From positions 4,836,001 to 4,900,000 of the forward strand of contig JAHREC010000013.1 of assembly GCA_020081605.1 (NCBI GenBank): a stretch of 64,000 nucleotides of DNA, given 5' to 3'. The DNA is from Albifimbria verrucaria. Taxonomy: Eukaryota > Ascomycota > Sordariomycetes > Hypocreales > Stachybotryaceae. Below the pieces are notes generated by a model. The model searched no databases and had not been told where the DNA came from. It saw nothing but the letters and a program-made list of their open reading frames with translations. The position numbers were made by a program, and so were the translations under genes. This document shows positions 25,253 to 39,131 of the stretch, in pieces; within the stretch, counting starts at the first letter, position 1, and every line of letters starts with the position of its first letter.

Positions 25253-27959
25253 ATGGCGATGAGCAACGTTTCAGTCTGCTCGACGGCGTTATGTTTCGAC
25301 CTGTCACGCTTCGTCAACCAAACAATGGCACCTAACTATCACATTATCGACCCGTGCCACGATTGGGACGAATGTGAGTACTCGATTACTGTACCGATAT
25401 TGTCTGCATTAACATATGGCTCTCCTAGATGTCTGTGGAGGCTTCAAGGCCAAATATGCATCGCCGCTTGACCGCCCTGAAATCGATGTAATGTCCATCG
25501 TACAGGAAGGCAACAATGAATTGGTGATGCATATTCTCACATCTCCTATTGATGTAATCGACAAAGAAGTACCAAAAGGCGTCTATGACAAAATTGGATT
25601 GAAGGATGAAGAGAAACCCGCCCTTCGGAGGTTACAACAGAGCTGGGTAGAATGGCAAAGATACCGCAGAACGCTTTCTTCGCCGCCAAACTCTCTCCAT
25701 ACCGACATGGCAGACTGGCCTTTGCAAGATCTCATGGCCACAGATATACACGAACCATTGCATTTGTATCAAAAGCATACTAAGGAAGAAGCTATGCTAA
25801 AAGCTTACTTCAAAGGCCTTGCATCGGCCACAGCCAAGCTTGCCTCGCATGGCATATCTGTCTTTGCCAAATATCACGTACAACTCTCACATCTGGAACC
25901 TGTGAGTTTCCCTTACCAACAATGCTATATCTGAGCCTGATAGCTGATGGTTCACTATAGCTACGCGCAGTCGTCCTGCTGGCCCCTTATACCAAGACTG
26001 GGTTGCCATGGGCACACCTCTACGAGTCCAGGACCATCAAGTATCGATATGAAAAAGTCATGAAGGAAATTCTCGGACGTTTTTGGCCTATATATGGCTA
26101 CCCTCACAACGGTGAATCTAGCCACACGCATTGGAGCAACAAGAAAGTCTACCGTGCGGAAATCAACGTCAATGAGATAATCGAATTTGAAAGGCGTTTG
26201 CATACGATTTTCCCTTCAGAAGAGCAACTGAAAGATGCTGAGGTGCTCTCTATTCCAAGTCTAATTCGTGGGTTGCCAATATTAACGTGATATTTAGCAC
26301 AACCTCCTACCAATTCCCTTGCATCACTTAGCAGCTCTGATCCCCGAGATAGATTTCAGTCTGGTTTTCAAGGAGCACAACTCCGCCAAATGGCCTAAGG
26401 GTAAGAGTCCGAAGAACGATCTGTGGCATGCTGAGGTCTGGTGTCATGAATATTGGTATAAGCTTTCTGCACTGCTGAAAGAAACACCAAAGTCAGCACT
26501 ACACGGCTACTTCATGTGGCAGGCCTTCCTTCAAACAGAGCATTTGTGGGACATGGAATGGACCACACCATGGAGAGAGCTAAAGAATGATTTAAAAGGA
26601 ATTGTGAGTACAATTAAGGCGAGGGAACCTGGCCATCCTCAAGCCTTTCCATCTGCAGAGGCACATCTCGGTGGCCGCAAAACTGACAGCGAACAGGACA
26701 AAGAGCTCAGCAGCGAGGTGCGACTACTAGAAAACTTCAAGACAATGTGGAGGCCTCTCCTTGCTATACTCTATAACCGAATCAAGTATAAAAATACACT
26801 GCACCCTGATCAGCCATATGCAGCCCAAATAGAGGACCACGAGGCCAGAGCCATTTATCTCCCTACCAGAGAACTCATCAACATTGTCAACCAGACCAGC
26901 TGGTTACCACCAGGGCCTAAAGCCGCTCAGATGGAGAAGCTGGGATCAAGCGATGCGTACAACGCAGGTTTGCGTGGCCATGTAAGTTGACACTATGCAC
27001 ATCTAAATATGAAATCTGAGTCTCTAATTTCGGCCCCTAGAGCTCACACCCTGTGAGCCGCGTCATGTATAGGACGTGGTATAAAAAGCAAAAGACTGGG
27101 GATTGGGCAGCCTGTCTCGGTTGAGAAACAAGAAAAAGCCGAAATTTGGGCTAAAGAAGCCAGAACTGCCGACACCTATCCATGATTATTTCGAGGCTCA
27201 GAAACGCCATTTCCTCATGGCATGGGGTGAGTTGTACCAGCCAACAGGGAAAAGTACATGGGAGTACGATCTCGCCTCGTTCGATGTCACACGGATCATC
27301 TCGCCGACCAAATCATTTGTCTATCTCACCGCTGGCCTATACCAGCCACCATTCTTCCACGACGATGCCCCAACCATCGTCAACCTTGCGGGGCTGGGCG
27401 CTATGGCGACAGAAGGACTTGCACATTCGCTTGGTTATTACGGGGCCAAATACGGCACATTGAGTTACATTCAGGATGGTGTCTGGAGCGCAGATGCGGA
27501 GAAGGCCCGGAGCAAACAGATGCAATGCTTGGCTGATAGGTACGATGGAATCGAAGTTAAGGTAAGCCAGGGACGGACAAGCCAGCTTCGTGGTGCCAGC
27601 AAGGGGTTACTGGACGACGCGATGGCCAGTGCATTGGGTACGGAGGCGGCCTACCGAGCTTGGAAAGAGCGCTACAAGGTAGAGATACCGGTGACGCTGC
27701 CTGGTATGGCCAATTTCACGACGGACCAGCTCTTCTTCATCCTAAGATCGGCAAGCTCATGCGGGTGGAGTCGCCGGGTACGTTGGAGGACCGGATCCGG
27801 GCGGGGCGAGGCTTGCCGGTCCACCTGCGAACCAGGGCGCAAGTGGAGGACTCCCAGGCATGGCATGATGCGTTCAAGTGCAAGCCCGAAGCACCGCTCT
27901 GTCCTGTCTGGGGGCCGGTACGATCGCCGGTCATCGAGGAACCGATCAAGCTACCATGA
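25253..27959 (+). CDS. M13 (neprilysin-like) family protein, probably inactive (frame-broken)
   Basis: M13 proteins are zinc metallopeptidases such as neprilysin and endothelin-converting enzyme. Family marks are clear: the N-terminal DPCHDWDEYVCGGF (the family's PCDDFY.YACGGW), the block LTAGLYQPPFF, and the C-terminal AFKCKPEAPLCPVW. However, the zinc motif HExxH reads EGLAH at 27408-27422 in an ungapped alignment of the block, and the downstream ENxxD region reads DAMAS, so two zinc ligands and the catalytic Glu are replaced. The NAY/NAF substrate motif is not seen either. No signal peptide or membrane anchor is visible from the ATG at 25253. Introns: 25374-25428, 25902-25960, 26243-26297 and 26982-27040. 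One base appears lost in the G run at 27098-27101 and one near 27735; restoring both gives 826 residues with all phases exact. A pseudopeptidase is inferred. Confidence 0.85.
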
Positions 27960-29213
27960 GACGGACGATGACGGCAGTGCAAAGAAGCACGGGGATAAGC
28001 GGCAGTCTCTGCAAGCCGCTGGTCTTCAATGGAGGTCATATCTTAGGTTACAGGAGGATTTCAATGGAGTAATTGATTGTTCACCAGTGAACCTTCTCAC
28101 TAGAGGCTGCATGAAGTAATGTCTCCAAGTGATGATGGAGGTAGAGATGTTGACACTCAGGTTGAGGCTAACGAGTGTAAAGGATTCAAACAAAATAGAC
28201 AAGTTTCCACTGTTATCGAAGTTCTCCAATAACGATACCTGTGTACAGATGCAAGGCTTGTGTGCTTTATGGCCCTGCTTTTAGCTTATTGTGCAGGACC
28301 GTTTTCACATGATGTGAGTTCTCCATGCCCTACCCTTGCTCCTCATCCATGTTCAGTGTATCAACGCCGAACGAAGTCCGATAAAAGTGATACGATTAAT
28401 CAAAGAGGCAGGTAGGCTCATGAGTCTCATGGATTCTTGGCTGGAATATTTGTCATGTTTTACTACAAGAACACATAGGGCTACGGCAATTTCTTAGAAG
28501 CAGAATAGGATGATAATGGCACATTATGCATTAGTGTATAGCTGGCGATTTATCATGCTCGCCAGAATACGAGCAAAATCCACGGCGTAACGGAGTATAA
28601 CGGAGGACATATGGCAAGAAAACGGCCCCAGTAGTAGCATGGCTCTCACGGAAACATTCCGTGAAAGGTGCTACCAGCAAGGACGGACCCTCGACAATGG
28701 GGCCGTTGAAGCCGGGACAATAATAAAATCTTGTGCCGACGGGACCTAGTTCACCGTCCCCTTTTTCTGTTTCCATTTTTCCCATCTTAGGCCCATGAGG
28801 GTCGTGGCCTTTTTCTTTCCTTTTTCTTTTTTGTTGTTCTTCCTGGCATGACGCAGCTACTCGCAAAACCGAACGGTCCATCTGATTAGCTTCCAGATAC
28901 CTGGGTCCGTGAGGACGGTAAGCACCGGAGGACCGAGTCATGTAAGAAGGCGGTCAAGGACCGCTGTTCTCTACAAAATCACCCGTCATAGTCATGTATT
29001 CCCTGTGAGTGGGGGTGGTTGATGGTGTTCTGGCCAACCACGCGGCAAAGGGCCAAAAGGAATACACTTAAAGAAAAATAATGGAGCAACCAGACCGGAC
29101 ACAGCAGCGGAAGTTTTGGGCTTAACCATATCTTAAGTCTAAGGTAGGGATATAAAAACGGTAGGTCGATTTCTAAAAGGAGGTTTTCCTACTGACCTTT
29201 GGGTACCTGCCTG

Positions 29214-29230
29214 CCTACCTAGTAGGTAGG
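29214..29230. repeat. Palindrome CCTACCTA-G-TAGGTAGG
   Basis: Two perfect 8-base arms flank a single G, inside a wider stretch rich in GGTACCTG and AGGTAGG. It could bind a dimeric regulator or simply be part of the AGGTA simple-sequence family found elsewhere in the window. Confidence 0.8.
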
Positions 29231-31612
29231 TGCCCAGGTATGTACTGCCCTCTGTGCTCCGTAATGTACCACAGTACTGGAGGTACTAGCGCTAGCAGTA
29301 CGAACACGTGTCTGCCACCCCACTTTCCGTATTTGGAATCGGGCTCTAAGCTCGGTTACATGCAGATGCAGATGCATATGGCATTATGACGTCAATACCA
29401 TGAACGTGGTGAATTGCAGGCTTTTTTCCCCTTCTTCTTCTGCTCCTCAGCCACCATCACATAAACCCCGGACATTTGCTCCTAGTGGCTCAGGAGTCAC
29501 GAGGGCAGAAAAGAGCTTCCACCACATCAACATCAGCCTTCTGGTCAACTGCAAGACAATCGTATGCGAACCGGGCGTACCGAACCCTGACTAGCTGACA
29601 TGAAAACCACCGACATACCAGCCAGAGACGCCGTCTGAACGGTGGGTTAGCCTGATGACTCGCTCACGTGTGAAACCCGTGGCTTGTGTTTCCGGCGCCG
29701 TCATCCTGGCCCGCGAACGGTGCAACCGCGCGCAGGCCTAGAGAAGGAATGGCGCCCAATGGCTAACGTCGTATTTGCATTGCGTATGCCTCTATCGTGG
29801 CCTCTCCTATACTCCTGCCGCCACGTTGTTCGCTCGGGGTTTTGGCTAATATAGCCAGGGGCTTCTCGCACGTCGTCTTGACACGCCGTCCTACGGAACT
29901 TGCCGGGTAAGATCCAGGAGAAAATCAGGGTCGCCCCTGGGGCTGGATGCAGCATATGAGGCCAGCTATGGATCTTCGTGTCGTCATGGGAATTATGGAT
30001 GATTGTGATATCCATTGTTCAAAACCCACACTTTCAAGCGTCCGAAGACCGCGCTGGTCCTGGAACCCTATACCCACCTGACAGGATCTAACCGCCGTAG
30101 TTTCTCCCATCCGTCTGTTTCTGCCTGATGTCTTGCAGTGGGAACTTTAATCATCGTTGGTTGGTTGTATTATTGCTAGTCTCTTCCAATGTCGGGAGCA
30201 GGCCGAGCCACCGACTCGACCCGGTCGTGGAATCTTTGACGCCCTTTCGCATGTTAGCTACACCTATTATTGGCGAGACGGGCTCGGTACGTCCCAATTA
30301 GGTTAATGTGGTGACGCTGCTATCTGTCTCCTCTGGTGGAAGCGTAAAAGGAATTGGGCGATGCAGTAAATTGAATTTGCAGGGGCTGCCACTTACCAGG
30401 GCCCCAGGATCAGAAGTTGTTTCTACAGATCGGCGATACTTCTTGTTCGTCCTAGGACATGCTCAGCGCCCACCCTGGGATCGGGGCCGGAGCGTTTGCA
30501 TTCCCGTCGAACATGCAACGGCGGCCACAGTTCACTGGGTAGCGGCATACCTAGGCTACATACATGGCCCGCTAGCTGCTCCGCAGGACCGGGTCGCAAA
30601 GTGGGTGCTGGATCGAAACAGCACTGCGTCAGGTGTAAGGGCGGAGGGCTTCCAAAGAGGCATGGATGGTTTGCGATTGACAGATTGTGACCGGATGGCA
30701 ATACGAGATCTTGACAAGTCTCCTTGATTTAGGGCTGCTCCAGAACGTCATGAGAACCCGCATGGCATGACATGTTCTAGGCACAGCATGGAAGCATGTC
30801 AACGTGTCGCGTAACCTTATTCGAGGCATGCAAACAAAGCGCAGCCATCGGTTAACATGGGGCGACCTTACTGCCACGCCAGAACTACTAATTCAATGTT
30901 GAAGGCAGACTGGCTTTGATTAGCTCCAGCCTTCGGTGCTGCTTGACATGCTTGACAGGCACCGCCGCTTAGAGAGAAGTAAAATAAACTACATGTTGCA
31001 GTGGCCACCTACTGTACTGTAAATCCGTCGCATCAACAAGAGGTGTTTTTGGTCACGGAGCATTAAATTGTTGTTGCATGATGCGCTGCTAACAGCATTG
31101 TCTCGATTCTCTTCATGCTGGTCTTGCTTGTTAACAAACTTGGCACGAGGCCCGCGCATGGAGCAAGCCGCGCAATTATTTTCAATCAGGAACGGGCTGA
31201 TCCACAAGTCAGCTCACCTGCCCATCTTGTTGTGGAGTTGCAAACACCTGTGTCGATGAGGGAACGTAGAAGAAAGTAGGGCTACAAGCGGCGATATCGG
31301 CACCAGGACACGGGGTGTACGGTGGGATGGCTTTCAGGCTTTGCAAGCCTACCTCGGTGGATGGAGGGAAAAGAGAAAAGGACGGCTTCACGCTACCGAT
31401 CTTGGTGGAAGCGTGGAGAGGCAGACGCCGTTGAAGAATTAGCGAAGTGAGAGCGGCATCTCCCATGACAAGTTTGCCGCAGAACTCAAGGTACACGCTC
31501 CTAGCCTAAGTGGGTAAGACACTGACGGTACTTGGAGCGAGGTACGGATGTACTCGTGGTGTGTACGCTCGTCTGTAGAGAGGGCTGTAAGGCCTTGCTA
31601 AGCTCTGCGGAG

Positions 31613-31671
31613 TACAGGTACCTGCCTCAAGGTACTCTGCACAGGTGAGTTGGCTAGAGGTAGGTACCTGG
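31613..31671. promoter_or_regulatory. AGGTACC-rich cluster
   Basis: Several AGGTAC, GGTACCTG and AGGTAGGTACC units fall within 60 bases, about 1.25 kb upstream of the histidine kinase start. The motif core is the same as in the other AGGTA clusters. Function not shown. Confidence 0.3.
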
Positions 31672-32271
31672 GCAATATGCATTTCAGGTGATAAGGTGGC
31701 TCTTCTATAGCAAACCCCAAAGGCGTGCGCTTAGCTTCATTATTAAGATCATCATAAGCACTTTTTCATAACAAGGTCTTTAAGAAGTGGCATGATTCGC
31801 AAGGTGAAGCGTGGTACTTGTTTGTCATGCTGCGAGGGGAGGGAATGGGAGGGGATGAGAAGGCTTGCTGAGAAGTGGTAGGCAAGTTAATCTGAGAGGC
31901 ATATCCATCCATATCCGTACGTAGATTGCCTGTAGGTCCTGGAGGTAGGTGAAAAAGAGTGGACAGGCTCCAGGTCAGGTTTCACCATGACAGCATCACT
32001 CTGGCCTCACCTTGCGCGCGGGACAGGGCCCCTGCGATCGGTCAATTTATCGATTGCACGTACCGTAACGGCAGACAGGCAAACGGAGACAAGGCCCTAG
32101 GCTCGGTGCTGCATGCGGGAAATGGTGGGGGTCAGAAACAGGAATAATTTTCTTTTCTGTCTGGGATTTCCTTTTCTCAGTGTCTAGTTGAGGTGCAAGG
32201 GTCAGACCGTCAGAGGGTTAGTTGGTTGGCTGGTTGGCTGGCTGATCAAAGTCATTGATCGATTGGGCTGG

Positions 32272-32300
32272 GCTGGAGATGGGAGATGGGAGATGGGAGG
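32272..32300. repeat. GGGAGAT tandem repeat
   Basis: About three to four copies of the heptamer GGGAGAT lie in the spacer upstream of the histidine kinase, next to a GGTTGGCT-type repeat at 32221-32244. Confidence 0.8.
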
Positions 32301-32580
32301 TTACGTCATGCCAGCTGCATCCCCATCATCCCTACAACCTGGGGCTGGCTTGGCCCGGTTTGGCTTGGTCTGGGATTTTCTGGAGCCTGGCCAAGGAGTG
32401 TATTGCCGCTTCTCGTAGGTACACTTGGCCCGGCGGTACCGCACCTCCAGCGCTGCGACGGCGGGCGACGCAGGTATCTGTCCGTCCATCCTGACAGGAA
32501 GGGTACAGCCAAAGGCAAAGACAGAGGCAAAGGCAAAAGCAAGGCGACCTAGGCAGGTGAAGCACCACCGCCTGCGACTA

Positions 32581-32640
32581 CCAACTTACCTACTACCTAC
32601 TTACCACAGTACCGCTGCCATAGTACCTACATACTACATA
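32581..32640. promoter_or_regulatory. TACCTAC-rich cluster upstream of the histidine kinase
   Basis: Repeated TTACCTACTACCTAC-type units and AGTACC lie about 280-330 bases upstream of the kinase ATG, just before the C/T-rich leader. This is the reverse complement of the AGGTA motif seen in other spacers. Confidence 0.35.
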
Positions 32641-32915
32641 CCACTACCATCCCGTCTATCCATCTCCGCCCCATCGTGTGTACTCCCGAATTTCACCTTC
32701 GTCCACACCCATTACACCCAGTCGCTACCATAGTCACGCACGCTGTTGTTAGCCTCGACTCGTCGTTGCCCCGGCTTCCGTCAGAACCGCCGCCCCGGGT
32801 CTTCTCTTCTCTTTTATGCCTTCTCTTCTCACCTGCGGATGCGGCATCCCGCGTGCCGGACTGACCTTGCACGACTCCCACCTCCGTTTTTCCCACTCTC
32901 TGCTCTGCATGAGGC

Positions 32916-35900
32916 ATGACGAGTCCTAGCTCTCCGGTCGACCAGAGAGCACCGCCCTCGACACGTCGACTGAAGCTGTCTCCTCGCTCTCCTGGAGGTT
33001 CTCAACCGACCCCGACCGAGTCCTCGAGCCCTACCACCACAAGACACGAGGCCGCTTCTGACAACCATGGCCGCGACGTCATGACCCATCGCCACCCACC
33101 GAATTCTTCCTCCTCCTCGACCCCCACTAATGCCCTGATTCGCCCGCAAGACGTCCCAGACCAGGCGCACCAGGCGCGCCCATTCGAAGAAATGGGCGAA
33201 ATCAAATTGCATCAGTTACCTGGACGGCCCGTCGCTTCGTTATCCCCTTCTGCCGACGACGCCCTGCCTCTCGCCGTCAAAGCCAAGACTCTCGCCAGAG
33301 CACAAAAGGCCCTTGCCGCTGACGACACCGCCTCTCCCGGCACCGATTCGCAAAAGCAGCTCAATGAGTATCGCGAGAAACTAGCTCGGGACCTCGAACG
33401 GCGCGAGTTGACGGCAAAAGGCTTGTCTTCCGTCATGGCTGAGAAGGCGCGCGTCTCACCCATCCCAGAGGAGAGCACTTCTGGCTCCCCATACTCATCT
33501 CGGCTCTTACCACAACCTCAACCGAGTCTGGAAATACTATTCGCGGCGGCATGACACCTGCCGCCGTCGCTAGCACCCCTTCGTACCCTTTCCCCAGGAT
33601 GGCTTCCGGAGGCCTCGCCCATCTTCAGCATACCCACAGACCCTTCACTACTCTCTCGCCTACTGGCGCTCCCCATTTTCGCAGGCGATCCCGTTCGAGC
33701 CTGCAGGTGTACACGACACGGTTCTTTCCGGCAACTCGACTCCCGCATCTAACCTGACCTTCCAACCAGCCGGTATTCCCGCAGAACCGGAGAACCCTGA
33801 CTTCCCTAACCCTAATCTCTATGAGTTGTCTCTGATGCTTGCTGGTGAGCCTGGTCTCGATGCCTGGTGGGGTACCGTTGTCCAGATAATGAAGGATGTC
33901 TATAAAGCGGAGAGGGTAACGTTAGCTGTCCCTGCCGACACGACCGATATCGAGAATGTGCCCTGGGGCCAGAAGGCAACCTACAACGAGCACAGCGAGG
34001 ATGACTTGAGTCTGGGCTACATGGCAAGGGAAGTAGTGCCATGCGCAGCAGCGAGGTCGAGGCATCGGAAGGCTCCACGCACACTGATGAAGCACCGAAG
34101 CCAGCCACACCGCTACGACCAGGCCTCATGTCCCGCCACTCTTATACAAGTTACGAGGAGAACAAAGAAAAGGCACATGAGAAGGCCGCGAATCTTTTGC
34201 GACGACCTAATCAGCTGTCAAGGAGCCGGAGCTACTTCCCATCAGGTCAAGCGTCGACTGAAGCTTCCCATAAACAAGCCCCTTTGAACAAGACTGCGCT
34301 CGATCAGCACGATGCTGCCGAGCAGCAGCAGACCATACCGAGCTGGGAGGCTCCATTCACAAGCCCGAGACCGGGCCAAGGGAGAGTATTGCCTGTCCTC
34401 CAGGCGTTGGATTATGAGGCGGACCCTTAATCGACCATGCTGGTGTTATGCGAGTGCTGGACCGTGGCAGGATTGTTGCTTTGACGAGAACATACCCATA
34501 TTTGAACAGCAACTCTCCATTGGAACAGCACGCTAACTCAAAAGCACCCTCCAAGCCTACCAGTACGGATACATCGAAGCGCACCAAGAGAGCCCGTTCT
34601 GAATCCATGTCCAAGCTTTCAAACATATTCGCTGGTTCTACAGGTCGAGGAAAGTCTTCGAACGACAAGTCCAAAGGGACAATCTTCCGCTTAGAAGAAG
34701 AGATTCCGAGACCACCCACTCCTAAGTACGAGGAGTATGAACAAGCACTTCCATCTCCTTGGTCACAGTCTCCAGCACCGTCCCCTGCGGTTCGGGCCGA
34801 GCCCAAGGAGAATCCATTCTTCACAGATGCTATGGTAGACGAGGAGTCATTCAATCCTGATTCCGCACCGACGGATTACACATCTATACGCCCTCCCGAG
34901 GCAATAGGAGTCGACAATTCATGGACTGTACTTCACATCCCACTTACGCACGTTTTGTTATCGAAGCCGGCCAACCAGTTCCGGTTGGACAACACAATAA
35001 TGCAACAGAAATCCAACGCCCGCAATAAGGACGACGCTGCTGCTGCTGCAGGCAGTAAGGAAGTACCGGAGCATGGATCGCACGCGCCCGACAGCACGAA
35101 GAAAAGCAAGATGGCACCTATAGCAATTCTGTCGGTCCTGAGCCCAATAATTCCGTATCCTTCTAACCTCCGCCACTCCCTTGAACATCTTGCCCCACAT
35201 CTCGCCACCACCTTCTCACTATGTAGGCACTACACTCATCTCGAGACGGAATTAGCTGGTTTGCAGCGGAGGCGACCGACAACCACTGGTTTCGGGGCTG
35301 TGGCGCCGGATGGACGGCCTATTGACAACACGCCATACCTATTAGCAGCCGATATCACTCGTCAACAATCATTCCCTGGAAGCATGACGTCGCCGAGTGA
35401 TTACTCTGCAATTTCAAAGAGTGCCACTGGGTCTCCTTCTGGAACACCAGGGTGGGACACGGGATCCCTTGGCTACATGATGGATAGGCGCCAGCCAACA
35501 GCCAGCCCGGCGGCCCTACCTCAGACTGGCGAGAGCTACTTTAGCAGCAAGCAGAGAGTAGCCTCAGCTCGGCATGATGTGTCAGGGCTTGCTAGCCAAA
35601 AGTCTAGACCAGCTTCTAAGGATAGCTCACCAAGCGACAAGAAAGCTTCATCTCGACCTTCTAGTATCAGAGTTGCACATGATGCTTCAGACAATGAAGA
35701 CACAGTTGACAAAACTGGGTGGACATCTGAAGACTTTGTGAACCAGACGGGAAATAACGATGGCCAAGGTCTATCCGGACAAGGGGCACACGAGTCCATT
35801 GCTGAGCGATCGGCGGAGAAAACTCTTGAGACTGCAAAATCTGAGCAGGCACATTCTCGGCATGGGCACACCTTACTGCATAGTTACGGAGCTGACTTCG

Positions 35901-38900
35901 CCTCTACATTTCAATCACTTCCACCAAGCTCTACCCTAATAAGTCGACCACCACTTGCTCCTGCTCCTTCGAGAAGCGGATCCATTCCTACCACAGCTGT
36001 TGATATGCCTCCACCCTCTGACAAACTAAAGGGCCTCATGTTGGATCTGCTACCGGCCCATGTCTTTGTTGCGTTGCCTCAGACTGGGGAGATAGTCTGG
36101 GTCAACAGTCGTTATCTATCTTATCGTGGCCAGACAGTGGCCGATCTTGCTGTAGATCCTTGGGGCAGCATTCACCTAGATGACCGAGAAGAGTATCTGA
36201 AGGCATGGAGTCACTCATTGCGCACAGGCGAACAATTCTCCCGAACTGTACGCATCAAGAGATTTGATGGAGCGTATCGATGGTTTTATGCTCGGGCAGT
36301 AGCCTCGAAGGACAAGAGGGGTGTTATCATGCAATTCCTGGGTTCTTATATGGATATCCACGACCAACATATCGCTGAGTTGAAGGCGGCTAGACAAGAG
36401 GAAATAGAGGCTTCTGAAGCGAAACACAGACTCCTAGCCAATCTGATCCCTCAAATCATCTTCACTGCAACTGAAGACGATGGAATCACATTTGCAAACG
36501 AGCAGTGGCTGTCTTATACAGGACAAAGCTTTGAGGATTCATTAGGACTTGGGTTCCTGGACTTTGTGCACCCCGAAGACCTGGCCAAGTGTCGCATCCC
36601 CACCGACCATCCGCCTACGCCATCAGGTCGGAAACGCGATATGGAGAAGAAGAGCTACCAGGGTTCTGTGTCGTCTGAGGCCACATCGGCTAGCACAGTA
36701 CAGCCAACAAGGTCTCCTTTCTCACTGGACCACAATCTGAGAGGCATGCACCAGGCTCTATCGCGGAATAACAGTTCAAGTAGTGACGAAGTCTACGAAT
36801 TGCCTACCGCCGATCTATCGGAATTGGCACGCAAGGGTGTCATCAAGGTCGCCACTGACGCTAATGGCAGACTTTCTTACACGACCGAGGTCCGCTTGCG
36901 ATCGAAAACAGGGGAATATAGATGGCATCTTATACGATGCGTTGAAATTGATACCATCGATTTTGGAAGTGGTGCTAGCTCTTACTTTGGCTCAGCTACA
37001 GATATCAACGATCATAAGATTCTGGAGACCAAGCTTAAAGAGGCTATGGAATCGAAGAGTAGGTTCCTCAGCAACATGTCCCATGAAATCCGTACACCTT
37101 TGATTGGTATTTCTGGTATGGTCAGTTTCCTACAAGATACACCATTGAATGAGGAGCAAAGGGATTATACAAACACAATACAAACCAGTGCCAACAGCCT
37201 AATCATGATTATCAACGATATCCTGGATCTCTCCAAGGTTGATGCAGGCATGATGAAGCTCAAGTATGAGTGGTTCCATACACGGTCTCTAATTGAGGAT
37301 GTTAATGAACTTGTCTCGACGATGGCCATAGCAAAGCGACTTGAGCTGAATTACCTTGTTGAAGCCGATGTTCCAGCATGGGTCAAAGGCGACAAGGTCC
37401 GAATCCGCCAGGTTCTACTCAATGTCATTGGTAATGCGATCAAATTCACTTCTGAGGGCGAAGTCTTCAGTCGATGCAAGGTTTACACAGGAAGCAACCT
37501 ATCATGTGGCAAAAATGAAATCATTCTTGAATTTGCTATTGTGGACACTGGCCGAGGATTCTCCAAGGAAGAAGCAGAGCTCATATTCAAGCCATTCAGC
37601 CAAATCGATGGCAGCAGCACGAGGCAACACGGCGGCAGTGGCCTTGGTCTTGTCATATCGAGGCAGTTGGTCGAGCTGCATGGCGGCAAGATGGAAGGTA
37701 CAGCTGTTCCAGGTAAAGGCTCGACATTTACCTTCACTGCTCGGTTTGCGCTACCTACACCCGAGGATCGCCCTACACTGCCGGACAATCTCGCTTCTCC
37801 TGTGGCATCACCTCTCGGACAGAACCCCCGAAACTTCATCGCTTAACTCCAAGGCACTGCCAGCATCAATTCGAAACGACAAGACAGATGTGTCTAGCAC
37901 CAGGGTCCTGATCTACCTTTCGCTTCCCCAGACGTAACATCAACGGGCAGCTCGAACCCTTCGGTTCATTCGAGTCGATCGCATGCGTCACAAACAACTG
38001 ACAAGTCTTCTGCATCGTCTATCCATGCCGGCTTGGCACGCTTCAGCGAAGCTGCCAAGGCTAGCGGTCAAGATCTGTCCCAGATGAAGCTGGAGATGCC
38101 ATCCGGTAGAACGTCACCGGGAAGAACGCCAACATTGGAGGGATCGGCTGACCATCATTCGCCTGAGGACTTCCGCCCACGCATGTACTCGATCCTGATC
38201 ATTTGCCCACAATACCATAGCCGTGAGGCGACGACGCAGCACATCAAGATGACTCTGCCTAAAGATGTGCCGCATCAAATTACAGCCCTTGGAACCGTGG
38301 AGGAAGCCCAAAGATTTATTGGCGGTGATGACCCAATTAAGTTTACTCACATCGTTCTTAATCTCAGCTCTGCCACGACGATCATCAACGTGATCGACCA
38401 GATTACTCAAACACAGAAAATGGAGAAGACAACGATTCTTGTTCTGTGTGATTCAGTCCAGCGGCAAGCAGTTACGAAATTAGCCGCCACCGGAACTAAA
38501 TACGAGGGGCTGCTGTCGGAGAATCTTGTGACTTTTATTTACAAACCTGTGAAGCCATCTCGGTTTGCTGTCATTTTCGATCCAAATAAGATGCAGGACT
38601 TAAGCATTGACAGGAATCGCTCGACGGCGCAACAAATGGTCGAGAGCCAAAAGGCAAGCTACCAGGAGATCGAAAAACGCATGGGCAACAAGGGCTATAA
38701 GGTCCTCCTTGTCGAAGATAACCCAGTTAACCAAAAGGTCCTGACGAAATACCTCAACAAGATTGGCGTTGAGGTAGAAATTGCAGTCGATGGTGTGGAA
38801 TGTACAGACATGGTGCTTTCAATGCCGCATAAGCACTACTCCTTGATTTTGGTAAGTTGTTTTTGAGCTATACGAAGTGGCCGAATTGTTATGGCTAACC

Positions 38901-39131
38901 ATGTTTTTACAGTGCGATCTTCACATGCCTCGCAAAGATGGCTACCAAGCCTGCCGTGAGATTCGACAATGGGAGCGCTCGACGAAGGCGCCGCCTCTAC
39001 CTATCATTGCACTCTCTGCCAACGTCATGTCCGATGTTCAAGACAAGTGCGTCGCGGCAGGCTTTAGCGACTACGTCACGAAACCTGTGGACTTTATCGA
39101 TCTTAGCAGAGCCATGGCGAAGTTTTTCTGA
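32916..39131 (+). CDS. Hybrid sensor histidine kinase (frame-broken)
   Basis: Hybrid kinases autophosphorylate a His and pass phosphate to their own receiver, then through a phosphotransfer protein to response regulators. The start ATG (32916) gives [20 protein letters not shown]; a long disordered N-terminus follows. Around residues 310-360 is a GAF-like segment ([20 protein letters not shown]). PAS 1 lies at about 1040-1155, and PAS 2 at about 1170-1370, split by a Ser-rich insert. The H box [13 protein letters not shown] has its His codon at 37082. The ATPase shows [23 protein letters not shown] and [15 protein letters not shown] receiver-like domain without the phospho-Asp follows (38184-38600), then a true receiver ([10 protein letters not shown]; Asp codon 38916; K in DYVTKPVD). 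Intron: 38852-38912. Losses are evident near 33505 and at 33641-33643, 34028-34030, 34424-34426 and 37907-37908, and one gain near 37825. About 2050 residues. Confidence 0.9.

Larger units (their letters stand above)
27960..32915. other. 5 kb spacer upstream of the histidine kinase
   Basis: No conserved protein is visible. ORFs of 90-140 codons (28531-28941 minus, 29701-30015 minus, 30308-30727 plus) show no family features. The spacer holds a perfect 8-base-arm palindrome (29214-29230), AGGTA/TACCT clusters (31613-31671 and 32581-32640) and GGTTGGCT and GGGAGAT repeats (32221-32244, 32272-32300). The last 300 bases are C/T-rich and look like a 5' leader of the kinase gene. Confidence 0.55.
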